Positions 1 to 5,907 are shown, numbered from the stretch's first letter. The stretch: 5,907 bases of DNA from Desulfamplus sp. (GCA_015233755.1 JADFXA010000012.1:6373-12279), one strand, 5' to 3'. Program-made: numbers and translations. The notes: generated by a model from the letters alone, not told the origin.

Positions 1-79
1 GTATCCTGCTTCTACTTCCGTGCGGTTTTATGGTAATTAATATCAAAATGACTACTGTTTATAAAAGGAAGGAGTTTCC
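1..79. other. Left edge: leader of the BNR gene, possible tail of an upstream gene
   Basis: This stretch precedes the first complete gene. On the + strand, frame 1 is open from the window edge to a TAA at 34-36 and frame 2 to a TAA at 38-40, so either could be the last dozen codons of an upstream gene. Neither short tail is recognisable, and I do not assign it. Frame 3 is open to a TGA that overlaps the BNR start. The only clear signal is the strong Shine-Dalgarno AAGGAAGGAG at 65-74. No terminator hairpin is visible, so transcription from an upstream gene into the BNR gene is possible. Confidence 0.3.
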
Positions 80-1642
80 ATGAAACCAAAAAAAATTTCA
101 AATATACTTTTATCAGTTTTTATTTTAACAATTTTGGGGCAACAACTTCTTCAAGCTTCATCTTTTGTTCCAAATCCAAAAATTACGGTGAATGGACTAT
201 CTACAGTCAGTGTAGGAACAACAATACCTGTTTCTGTTAAAATTACATTAAATCCCGCTATGCCTTCTGGACAGAGTGGTGATTTGTGGATCGTTGTTTA
301 TACAGCGTTTGGCTGGTATTCGTACGTTTCTCCGAGCGGATGGGAAGAGGGTGTAAAACCGACTCCATACTCTTTATTGGTAAATTTGCCGGAGTTTGAA
401 GTAATAAATTCCATACTTCCAGCAGGATCATATACGTTCTATTTTGGCGTTGATCTCTCTTCAAATGGTATCATTGATGAGTCGACTTTAGCTTATGACA
501 TTGCCCAGGTTAATGTTACTGAAACTCCCATCGTTAGCAACATGATCCCTTGGAGCCAGACCTCTTTTCGCAATACGGCACCTTCACAACCGCGTCATGT
601 AAACCGAATTGTAACCGATCCTTCAGGCCGTGTTCATGCAGCCTGGTATTCTCAAGATTTCAAGGCTTACATGTCATATAGCGACGATAACGGAAGCACA
701 TGGAAGCATAAAATGCTTGAACGTATGACACAGATACACCAACTAATTCGTATGAGCAGTGGTACGCTGGTGGCAGGTGGCGAATCTGTGAATGCAGCTC
801 CCATGCTCTGGTACAGCAAAGATAATGGAGAAACTTGGCAGGCCGGAGCTAGTGGTACGGGAAGTGCAACAAGTTTACCTAACTCTCAATCTTCTATAAT
901 CTGGGATCTGGCGGAAAGAAAGGGTGAAATCATCATCACTACATCTGCTGAAACGAACTCGCCGAGCAAAAGCAATCAGGTTGTCTATACCTGGAATCCT
1001 GAAACAAATATCCTGCGAGCACTTGGTTCACTACCCGGTATGGGCGCACTTGCGGTTGCTGTAAATGCAGAAGGCGCCATTTATGTTTCTACCCAGGACA
1101 GCTCTGAACACGACGACCCGTCAACAGCTGGAGAGGGTAGAGTCTATCGCAGTACTGACGGTGGCACAAGCTGGACACAAACAGAAGTACTGACTGAAGC
1201 AAACCGGATATACGCACTAACGTTTTTGTCAGACGGTTCGCTTGTAGCTGGCTCTGGCCTCAATGGAGGCTTCTACCACAGCGTTGATGGCAACAGTTGG
1301 ACATTGATGAGTAAATTGCCACAAGGAGATAAAATGGCTGGCAATCCACCAGTGCTCACCTCTTATGACGTTACCCGTGTCTATAAAATCATAGAACTAA
1401 AGAGCGGTGCCTTGTTGGTGGGTACAGGTAACAATACAGGTGATATCTTTCTCACATGCGACCGTGGAGTAAACTGGCTCCCGACTGCGGAAACAGGAAA
1501 CAACAACGTAGTATGGGGTCTGGATCAGGCTGAAGACGGCACGATATGGCTCAGCAACGGCTCCGTGCAGGGTGATATCTGGAAAGCAACACCACCAAGC
1601 AATGTCTCTACCCAACAGTTTTATTCTTGTTCAAGCCGATAA
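80..1642 (+). CDS. Exported BNR/Asp-box beta-propeller protein with N-terminal beta-rich module
   Basis: The protein has 520 residues. Residues 1-26 form a signal peptide: Lys-rich start, hydrophobic core 9-20, likely cleavage after LQA. Residues about 30-147 form an all-beta module with a distinctive stretch: DLWIVVYTAFGWYSY near 68-82 and LPAGSYTFYFGVD near 113-125, then NG.ID. I recall similar modules at the N-termini of exported proteins in Desulfobacterota and sulfur gammaproteobacteria. Residues about 155-505 contain five Asp boxes (S-x-D-x-G-x-T-W type): S201-W208, S246-W253, S358-W365, the one-residue-shorter S401-W407, and the degenerate T459-W466. These mark a six- or seven-bladed propeller. 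No sialidase arginine triad or F/Y-RIP motif is visible, so a 'sialidase' label would be unsafe. The role is unknown; binding to glycans or proteins in the periplasm or outside the cell is possible. The start is set by AAGGAG ending 5 bases before the ATG. The next gene follows after 99 bases with no strong terminator, so they may be co-transcribed. Confidence 0.85.
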   Translation: MKPKKISNILLSVFILTILGQQLLQASSFVPNPKITVNGLSTVSVGTTIPVSVKITLNPAMPSGQSGDLWIVVYTAFGWYSYVSPSGWEEGVKPTPYSLLVNLPEFEVINSILPAGSYTFYFGVDLSSNGIIDESTLAYDIAQVNVTETPIVSNMIPWSQTSFRNTAPSQPRHVNRIVTDPSGRVHAAWYSQDFKAYMSYSDDNGSTWKHKMLERMTQIHQLIRMSSGTLVAGGESVNAAPMLWYSKDNGETWQAGASGTGSATSLPNSQSSIIWDLAERKGEIIITTSAETNSPSKSNQVVYTWNPETNILRALGSLPGMGALAVAVNAEGAIYVSTQDSSEHDDPSTAGEGRVYRSTDGGTSWTQTEVLTEANRIYALTFLSDGSLVAGSGLNGGFYHSVDGNSWTLMSKLPQGDKMAGNPPVLTSYDVTRVYKIIELKSGALLVGTGNNTGDIFLTCDRGVNWLPTAETGNNNVVWGLDQAEDGTIWLSNGSVQGDIWKATPPSNVSTQQFYSCSSR

Positions 1643-1661
1643 AGATATGAATGATATATCA

Positions 1662-1685
1662 ATTGAATTTCATTAGAAAATCAAT
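1662..1685. other. Weak AT-rich hairpin between BNR gene and DUF2160 gene
   Basis: Arms 1662-1671 and 1676-1685 pair at 9 of 10 positions around an ATTA tetraloop, with a single A-A mismatch. The stem has only two G-C pairs and no T-run follows, so it is unlikely to terminate transcription. Nothing else is recognisable in the 99-base gap except the TAAGGAG ribosome site at 1727-1733. Confidence 0.25.
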
Positions 1686-1741
1686 CTCGAGAGAACAACT
1701 ACAAATAATTAAAGAAGTGAAACATATAAGGAGCAGGATTT

Positions 1742-2020
1742 ATGAACCTTGAGTGGATGGCATGGACATTGCCAACAGCAATTTTTTTCACAACTATTGT
1801 ATGTATTCTGATTGCCATGACCGTATGGCAAATTGTATCGCCTTGCGTTAAGAGACGGGGATTTATTCCACTTAGCACTACAAGGGGAGACAGGCTATTT
1901 ATTGGACTTTTAAGCAGTGCATACATTCATTTAGCATGGCTTGGATTGACTAACTTTACAATATGGATAGCTTTTGGACTCTCCCTTATCTGGATGGTTG
2001 TTGTTATGAGGTGGGGTTAA
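1742..2020 (+). CDS. DUF2160 small integral membrane protein of the glycerol ABC transporter cluster
   Basis: The product is a 92-residue hydrophobic protein. It has a membrane segment at about 10-32 and one or two more at about 54-70 and 72-90. Between them is a basic loop: KRRGFIPLSTTRGDRLFIG at residues 37-55. This loop and the following AYIHLAWLGLT are what I recognise as the DUF2160 signature. The family is found almost always directly before the glycerol-binding protein gene glpV in glp ABC transporter operons; I recall it being called glpU in rhizobia. Its biochemical role is not established. A small accessory subunit or assembly factor of the permease is a reasonable inference. By the positive-inside rule the basic loop is cytoplasmic. 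The start is supported by TAAGGAG at 1727-1733, 8 bases upstream. glpV begins 128 bases downstream, across a strong hairpin. Confidence 0.85.
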   Translation: MNLEWMAWTLPTAIFFTTIVCILIAMTVWQIVSPCVKRRGFIPLSTTRGDRLFIGLLSSAYIHLAWLGLTNFTIWIAFGLSLIWMVVVMRWG

Positions 2021-2054
2021 GCTATAAAGGCTTTGGTATTAATGTATAAACGGT

Positions 2055-2066
2055 GTTGTTGTTGTT
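2055..2066. repeat. (GTT)4 microsatellite at the foot of the hairpin
   Basis: Four perfect GTT units lie here; the last two form the outer part of the left arm of the hairpin at 2061-2099. Gain or loss of a unit would shift the pairing register at the base of the stem. No evidence of variation can be seen from one sequence. Confidence 0.5.
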
Positions 2067-2099
2067 TTAAGTATCAACAGCCTTCATACTTAAAACAAC
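2061..2099 (+). promoter_or_regulatory. Perfect 14-bp intercistronic hairpin upstream of glpV
   Basis: The left arm GTTGTTTTAAGTAT (2061-2074) and right arm ATACTTAAAACAAC (2086-2099) are perfect reverse complements around an 11-base loop, CAACAGCCTTC. It sits between the membrane-protein gene and glpV, 49 bases before the glpV start. No T-run follows (next bases TTGATAATTATAAC), so a classic terminator is unlikely. Known precedent: in many binding-protein-dependent transporters, such intercistronic stems protect or process mRNA so that the binding protein outnumbers the membrane subunits. That role here is inference. The loop bases 2075-2082 could alternatively pair with GGTGTTG at 2052-2058, with one bulged base. 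That pairing would compete with the main stem. Confidence 0.7.
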
Positions 2100-2148
2100 T
2101 TGATAATTATAACAATTTAAAGAGGGCTAATACACATAAGGAGAGAGT

Positions 2149-3891
2149 ATGACAGAAATTAGTTTTGGTAGGAAATCTGCACGGATTTGTCTTACAGTTG
2201 CGACAGTTGTTCTGCTTACACTTGGCTCGGCTAATGCAGGTATTGAAGAGGCAAAGAAATGGATTGACTCTGAATTTCAGCCGTCAACATTGACCAAAGA
2301 GCAGCAGATAAAAGAGATGGAGTGGTTCATCAAAGCTGCTGAACCATTCAAAGGAATGGAGATTAAAGTTGTTTCCGAAACTATTCCAACCCATGAGTAT
2401 GAATCCAAAGTATTGGCTAAAGCGTTTCAGGAAATTACAGGAATCAAACTGACCCATGATCTTATCCAGGAAGGCGACGTAATTGAGAAACTTCAGCTTC
2501 AGATGCAGTCTGACAAAAACATTTTTGATGCCTATATCAATGACTCAGATTTAATTGGTACTCATTACCGTTATGGTAAGGTTGCAAATTTGACTGACTG
2601 GATGGCTGGGGAAGGTAAAGATGTTACGCTTCCAACCCTTGATGTTGATGATTTCATGGGCAAGTCTTTTACAACCGCACCTGATGGAAAGCTCTATCAG
2701 CTTCCAGATCAGCAGTTTGCCAATCTATACTGGTTCCGTTATGACTGGTTTAAACGTGATGATCTGAAAAAGAAATTTAAAGAGATTTATGGCTATGAGC
2801 TTGGCGTTCCTGTCAACTGGTCTGCTTATGAAGATATTGCAGAGTTCTTTACAAAACATGTAAAACAGATTGATGGTAAGACAGTTTATGGACACAATGA
2901 CTATGGCAAGAAATCGCCTGACCTTGGCTGGAGATTTACTGATGCATGGCTATCAATGGCTGGTGCTGGCGACAAAGGTTTTCCAAATGGAAAACCAGTT
3001 GATGAATGGGGAATTCGTGTTGATGAGAATAACCGTCCTGTAGGTTCAAGTGTAAGTCGTGGTGGTGATGCAAATGGTCCTGCTGCAAAATATGCTTTGC
3101 AAAAATATATGGATTGGCTACGTCTCTATGCACCTCCTGGAGCACTTGGAATGGATTTTTATCAGTATCTTCCTTTCCTTGCAAAAGGAGATGTTGCTCA
3201 GCAGATTTTCTGGTACACAGCTTTTGTTGGGGACATGGTAAAACCTGGACCGACAGTTAACGAAGATGGCACACCCAAATGGAGAATGGCTCCATCTCCT
3301 CATGGTTCATATTGGGAAGAAGGTATGAAACTTGGTTACCAAGATTGCGGTTCATGGACACTTTTGAAAAGCACACCAGTTGACAGAAGAAAAGCTGCAT
3401 GGCTTTTTGCTCAGTTCACAGTTTGCAAAACTGTATCTCTTAAAAAAGCCCATGTTGGTTTAACTCCAGTTCGTGACAGCGATATCCGTCATCAATCTTT
3501 TACAGACAGAGCACCAAAACTTGGTGGTCTTGTTGAGTTCTACAGAAGCCCTGCAAGAGTTGCATGGACTCCAACTGGAACCAACGTTCCTGACTATCCA
3601 AAACTTGCTCAGTTGTGGTGGCAGAATATTGGTGAAGCAGTTGCTGGTGAAGTAAGTGTATCTACTGCAATGGACAATCTTGCAAAAGAGCAGGATCGTA
3701 TCTTAGAGCGTGTTGCCCGCTCTGGGGTTCAAGGAGACAAAGGTCCTCTTTTAAATCCTGAAAAAGATGAAAAATATTGGTTAGATCAACCTGGTGCTCC
3801 AAAACCAAAACTTGCCAATGAGAAACCAAAAGGTGAAACAGTTGATTATGATGCTCTGCTTGAAGCATGGAAAGCAGGTAAAGCTAAATAG
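2149..3891 (+). CDS. glpV: Periplasmic glycerol-type ABC transporter solute-binding protein GlpV
   Basis: The protein has 580 residues and belongs to the family 1 extracellular solute-binding proteins, GlpV branch. It is unusually long for a sugar-binding protein, but this is normal for GlpV as I know it. The signal peptide spans residues 1-30, with a basic start (R8, K9, R12), hydrophobic core 13-26 and ANA cleavage site. The mature start IEEAKKWIDSEFQPSTL, then MEWFIKAAEPFKGM, is characteristic. The two-lobed domain covers about 70-520 and includes APDGKLYQLPDQQFANLYWF at 177-196 and the stretch around WRFTDAWLSMAGAGDKGFPN at 261-280. A C-terminal tail of about 55 residues (525-580), containing LNPEKDEKYWLDQPGAPKPK, extends past the usual fold. 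The expected role is to capture glycerol in the periplasm and deliver it to the GlpP/GlpQ permease powered by GlpS/GlpT; none of these four is in the window. The start is set by TAAGGAG at 2137-2143. The substrate is assigned by family, not proven here; another small polyol is possible. Confidence 0.88.
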   Translation: MTEISFGRKSARICLTVATVVLLTLGSANAGIEEAKKWIDSEFQPSTLTKEQQIKEMEWFIKAAEPFKGMEIKVVSETIPTHEYESKVLAKAFQEITGIKLTHDLIQEGDVIEKLQLQMQSDKNIFDAYINDSDLIGTHYRYGKVANLTDWMAGEGKDVTLPTLDVDDFMGKSFTTAPDGKLYQLPDQQFANLYWFRYDWFKRDDLKKKFKEIYGYELGVPVNWSAYEDIAEFFTKHVKQIDGKTVYGHNDYGKKSPDLGWRFTDAWLSMAGAGDKGFPNGKPVDEWGIRVDENNRPVGSSVSRGGDANGPAAKYALQKYMDWLRLYAPPGALGMDFYQYLPFLAKGDVAQQIFWYTAFVGDMVKPGPTVNEDGTPKWRMAPSPHGSYWEEGMKLGYQDCGSWTLLKSTPVDRRKAAWLFAQFTVCKTVSLKKAHVGLTPVRDSDIRHQSFTDRAPKLGGLVEFYRSPARVAWTPTGTNVPDYPKLAQLWWQNIGEAVAGEVSVSTAMDNLAKEQDRILERVARSGVQGDKGPLLNPEKDEKYWLDQPGAPKPKLANEKPKGETVDYDALLEAWKAGKAK

Positions 3892-3944
3892 TTGATACTA
3901 ATTAATATTTAACTTAAACTATTAATTATTTATACTATCAAGAT

Positions 3945-3996
3945 AAGGTTCACTTATTCATCCTTCTAAAAACAAGAAGAGGAAGTGAACCTTTTT
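3945..3996 (+). terminator. Rho-independent terminator after glpV
   Basis: The outer arms AAGGTTCACTT (3945-3955) and AAGTGAACCTT (3983-3993) pair perfectly over 11 bp. A second, inner stem pairs CTTCT (3963-3967) with AGAAG (3975-3979) around a short loop. The right arm runs directly into five T residues (3992-3996). The position 54 bases after the glpV stop suits the end of the glycerol transporter operon. The T-run is short and the stem only moderately GC-rich, so some read-through into the next gene is plausible. Confidence 0.7.
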
Positions 3997-4030
3997 AACT
4001 AATAGAATAGACAAAAAATGGAGGTAAACA

Positions 4031-4450
4031 ATGCCCGGATTGAGATATTTTCAAGCAGCCATTATGGTTATTGTTATTACAATAATGGGAGCTTTTTTAA
4101 TGACAAAATACTCTTTTGCAGCAGATACTAACAGTGGACAGGCACTTGACGAATCGGGCAAAGCAGGCGCTCATGCAAGTAACAGCGCTGCACATGCTAT
4201 TATCAGTACAGGTAAAGTTACCTCAGCCGCTTCTGCAATACCATTAAGCATTGGTGGTGCAGCCGGAGCTGTCAGCAGTGAAATCGCTAATGACCTTATG
4301 GATGCCGCAACTGCACCGGCAGGTACTCCACTTGAAATTTCAGATGAGTCAGTAAGTGTGGGGCCGCCACCTGATGAGGCATTAAAAACCAATACAGAGA
4401 CAAAAGTTAATACTGCAAAAAAGACAAAATCAGAACCAAAGTCCAATTGA
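4031..4450 (+). CDS. Small Ala-rich exported protein, putative DUF2145 partner
   Basis: The product has 139 residues and no named domain that I can assign. Residues 1-30 form a signal peptide or membrane anchor: hydrophobic 9-25, possible cleavage after SFA. Residues about 34-95 are rich in Ala, Gly and Ser, with repeated small-residue patterns (SGKAGAHASNSAAHAI, then STGKVTSAASAIPLSIGGAAG). Then comes an ordered-looking stretch, PLEISDESVSVGPPPDEAL near 102-120. The tail (about 121-139) is Lys/Thr/Glu-rich and probably disordered. From memory, short proteins with an Ala/His/Ser-rich middle and a PL-x-[IV]-[ST]-DE...GPPP-x-[EQ]AL end occur beside DUF2145 genes in other proteobacteria; this is recollection, not a search result. 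The start is supported by GGAGG at 4020-4024, 6 bases before the ATG. The gene begins only 34 bases after the terminator T-run, leaving little room for a separate promoter. Confidence 0.75.
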   Translation: MPGLRYFQAAIMVIVITIMGAFLMTKYSFAADTNSGQALDESGKAGAHASNSAAHAIISTGKVTSAASAIPLSIGGAAGAVSSEIANDLMDAATAPAGTPLEISDESVSVGPPPDEALKTNTETKVNTAKKTKSEPKSN

Positions 4451-4472
4451 CCTTCTGCAAAATTTCAAAACT

Positions 4473-4500
4473 TTGTTTAGACACTTAACTCCATTAGAAT
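4473..4500 (+). promoter_or_regulatory. Possible sigma70-like promoter before the DUF2145 gene
   Basis: TTGTTT at 4473-4478 and TAGAAT at 4495-4500 are separated by 16 bases, 68 bases before the DUF2145 start. Each matches four or five of six consensus bases. In AT-rich spacer DNA such matches are common, so this is only a candidate. The rest of the 118-base gap (4451-4568) holds no convincing terminator; a 6-base inverted pair, TTAGAC/GTCTAA, is too weak to call. Confidence 0.2.
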
Positions 4501-4568
4501 AAACAACTAATTATGCAAAAAGTCTAATATCAAAAAAACTAAAAACTGATATAAGTTAAGGAAAACTA

Positions 4569-5420
4569 ATGGGATACTTTAAAACTACAAAAAATATAAT
4601 AGCTGCTACAGTTAACATAAAAATCATTTTAAGATGTAAGATTATACTATTTTCTCTTACTATCTTATCGATTTATTTTGGTAGTGCTATTGCAGGAAGC
4701 AGTCAGAGCGAAGGACCAATCCAGTTTAAACCTGAAGAGATTATTAAATTTGCCAAAAAAGTCGAAAAGAGGCTCGCAGAGAAAGGGGCAAAAGTTGCTA
4801 TCATTGCAAGGGTTGGACGCCCACGCAATAAACTCCCTGAGGGAATCAGCTTCACTCATACTGCAATAGCTGTTTATTCTCAGATTACAACTGCTGACAA
4901 GAGAAAGATTCCAGGATATGCTATTTACAATCTTTATCAGAAAGATGATAAACCTGAAATAAGCGATCTTATCGTTGATTATCCTGTAGACTTCTTTGCA
5001 GGTGTATATCTGCTCGAAGCCGGTATTATAATACCTTCACCTGAGTTACAAAAACGTATGCTGGCAGTTATCACATCTGGCACATACAAATCTTTGCATA
5101 ATCCAAAATACTCTGTAATAGCAAACCCGTTTACACTGGATTTCCAAAATTGCACGGAACATACACTTGATGTTATCTTTGCATCAATTTATGATACAAG
5201 TAATATCAATGTCATTAAAGCCAATGAGAAAGCTTACTTTAAACCACAGCCAGTCAAAATAAACCCTTTAAAACTTGCTTTAGGTTCCATGTTTATAGCA
5301 GACGTAACAACCTCTGACCATCCAGAATCTCCAGTAACAGCAACTTTCACAACAATCGGACAGTTTTTATCAAAATATGATTCTGCTTCGCAGATAATGA
5401 TCATTCAACCTGATAAATAA
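4569..5420 (+). CDS. Exported DUF2145 family protein, possible permuted papain-like enzyme
   Basis: The protein has 283 residues and an unusually long signal region: a 24-residue basic/neutral start, hydrophobic core about 25-38, likely cleavage after AIA (residue 42). I recognise the mature protein as DUF2145 from these stretches: VAIIARVGRPRNKLPEGISF at 76-95, THTAIAVYS at 96-104, GYAIYNLYQ at 116-124, VDYPVDFFAGVY at 136-147, NPKYSVIANPF at 178-188, FQNCTEHTLDVIFASIYDT at 192-210, and a C-terminal VTATFTTIGQFL near 256-267. The function of the family is not established. H97 in a hydrophobic strand and C195 in an NC..H motif at the head of a probable helix are about 98 residues apart. That order and spacing resemble permuted NlpC/P60-like enzymes (YiiX, LRAT types). 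I infer a possible cysteine hydrolase or acyltransferase in the periplasm. The start is supported by TAAGGA at 4557-4562. The YiaA/B-like gene follows 15 bases after the stop, probably as an operon. Confidence 0.85.
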   Translation: MGYFKTTKNIIAATVNIKIILRCKIILFSLTILSIYFGSAIAGSSQSEGPIQFKPEEIIKFAKKVEKRLAEKGAKVAIIARVGRPRNKLPEGISFTHTAIAVYSQITTADKRKIPGYAIYNLYQKDDKPEISDLIVDYPVDFFAGVYLLEAGIIIPSPELQKRMLAVITSGTYKSLHNPKYSVIANPFTLDFQNCTEHTLDVIFASIYDTSNINVIKANEKAYFKPQPVKINPLKLALGSMFIADVTTSDHPESPVTATFTTIGQFLSKYDSASQIMIIQPDK

Positions 5421-5435
5421 ATAAAGGATAATTGC

Positions 5436-5907
5436 ATGAATATGGAATATCAAAAACCAACAGGAGCCTTTATTGGTGCATCATGGACTGCATTGTTAAC
5501 AGGAATTTGTGCATATTTAATAGGATTATGGAATGCCACAATGGCACTCAATGAGAAGGGCTATTATTTTACAATTCTGCTTTATGGTCTATTTGCAGTT
5601 GTATCTTTGCAAAAAACAGTACGTGATAAAATTGAAGGTATTCCTGTAACAGGGATATATTATGGCCTTTGCTGGATTTCTGTTATTGCAGCCATGTTGC
5701 TGTTAACTGTGGGATTGTGGAATGCTGAACTCACGTTAAGTGAAAAAGGATTCTATGCAATGTCCTTTATTCTAAGTCTTTTTGCGGCAATTACTGTCCA
5801 AAAAAATATTCGTGATATGGGAAGGATATCTGAAATTGGTAAAATACCCGATGGTGAGAAATTTCATGTGGATCCAAAACAAGATAGATTCCCTCAGCAA
5901 AATGAAC
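5436..5907 (+). CDS. YiaA/YiaB-type inner-membrane protein with tandem two-helix domains (3' end cut off)
   Basis: The reading frame is open from the ATG to the window edge, giving 157 residues, so the stop lies outside. Four membrane segments are predicted at about 15-32, 44-59, 76-95 and 106-121. They form two copies of the YiaA/B two-helix domain. Copy 1 (14-64) and copy 2 (77-127) align without gaps at an offset of exactly 63 residues. They share GLWNA, an EKG-[YF]-Y turn (40-44 and 103-107) and QK-x-[VI]-RD ends (59-64 and 122-127). The tail after 128 is polar and probably cytoplasmic. The E. coli YiaA/YiaB proteins are inner-membrane proteins of unknown role. AAGGA at 5424-5428 supports the start. 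The 15-base gap to the DUF2145 gene argues for co-transcription and translation from one message. Confidence 0.85.
   Translation, partial: MNMEYQKPTGAFIGASWTALLTGICAYLIGLWNATMALNEKGYYFTILLYGLFAVVSLQKTVRDKIEGIPVTGIYYGLCWISVIAAMLLLTVGLWNAELTLSEKGFYAMSFILSLFAAITVQKNIRDMGRISEIGKIPDGEKFHVDPKQDRFPQQNE

Noticed and set aside
1..40. C-terminal tail of an upstream permease or second propeller gene
   Set aside because: Two frames end within 40 bases and neither dozen-residue tail matches anything I recognise, so the upstream gene cannot be identified.
80..1642. Calling the propeller protein an exo-alpha-sialidase
   Set aside because: Asp boxes alone are shared by many non-enzymatic propellers. I see no F/Y-RIP motif and no convincing set of three catalytic arginines, and the protein carries an unrelated N-terminal module.
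80..1642. A composition step inside the propeller gene, suggesting a chimeric origin
   Set aside because: Hand counts of 60-base rows give about 32-52% GC in the first 460 bases and 42-53% in sampled later rows. The ranges overlap and the signal-peptide coding region accounts for part of the low values.
3059..3241. Alternative-frame open stretch within glpV on the + strand
   Set aside because: It overlaps the well-supported glpV frame, has no ribosome site, and encodes a Met- and Leu-rich sequence typical of a shifted reading.
3892..3944. Inverted pair TTGATA (3892-3897) and TATCAA (3936-3941) around AT-rich DNA after glpV
   Set aside because: Only six bases pair across a 38-base AT-rich loop, as expected by chance here; the adjacent stem at 3945-3996 explains termination better.
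4171..4446. Open stretch on the - strand across the small exported gene
   Set aside because: It mirrors the Ala-rich coding strand, lacks its own ribosome site, and the + strand frame has a signal peptide and a good start.
4477..4527. Terminator after the small exported gene
   Set aside because: TTAGAC and GTCTAA pair for only six bases across a long loop containing a 5-bp inner stem, with no T-run afterwards.

Overview
The window reads as an AT-leaning (about 40% GC by eye) Gram-negative chromosome segment. All six supported genes lie on the + strand, each with a clear Shine-Dalgarno sequence. Nearly every product is exported or membrane-bound, so this is a cell-envelope and transport locus. 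The organism cannot be named from the sequence. A low-GC proteobacterium or Desulfobacterota member fits best, because of the Gram-negative periplasmic binding protein, the DUF2145 and YiaA/B families, and an N-terminal module in the first gene that I associate from memory with marine sulfate reducers and sulfur gammaproteobacteria. This placement is low-confidence inference.

Region 1 (80-3891) contains three genes. The first encodes an exported protein with an N-terminal beta-rich module and a five-Asp-box (BNR) propeller. The second encodes a 92-residue membrane protein of the DUF2160 family. The third encodes a 580-residue periplasmic solute-binding protein of the GlpV type. DUF2160 followed by glpV is the usual tail of the glycerol ABC transporter cluster (glpS, glpT, glpP, glpQ, DUF2160, glpV). 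The ATPase and permease genes would be expected upstream, outside the window, which would place the BNR gene inside or at the edge of that operon. A perfect 14-bp stem lies just before glpV, and a stem-loop followed by five T residues comes after it.

Region 2 (4031-5907) contains three more genes: a small Ala-rich exported protein, an exported DUF2145 protein, and a YiaA/YiaB-type inner-membrane protein cut off by the window edge. DUF2145 and the small protein look like a functional pair of unknown role. The DUF2145 protein carries a His motif and, about 100 residues later, an Asn-Cys motif. That layout resembles circularly permuted papain-like (YiiX/LRAT/NlpC-P60-like) enzymes. This is the most interesting lead in the window and remains a hypothesis.

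No RNA genes, CRISPR arrays, insertion sequences or attachment sites were seen.
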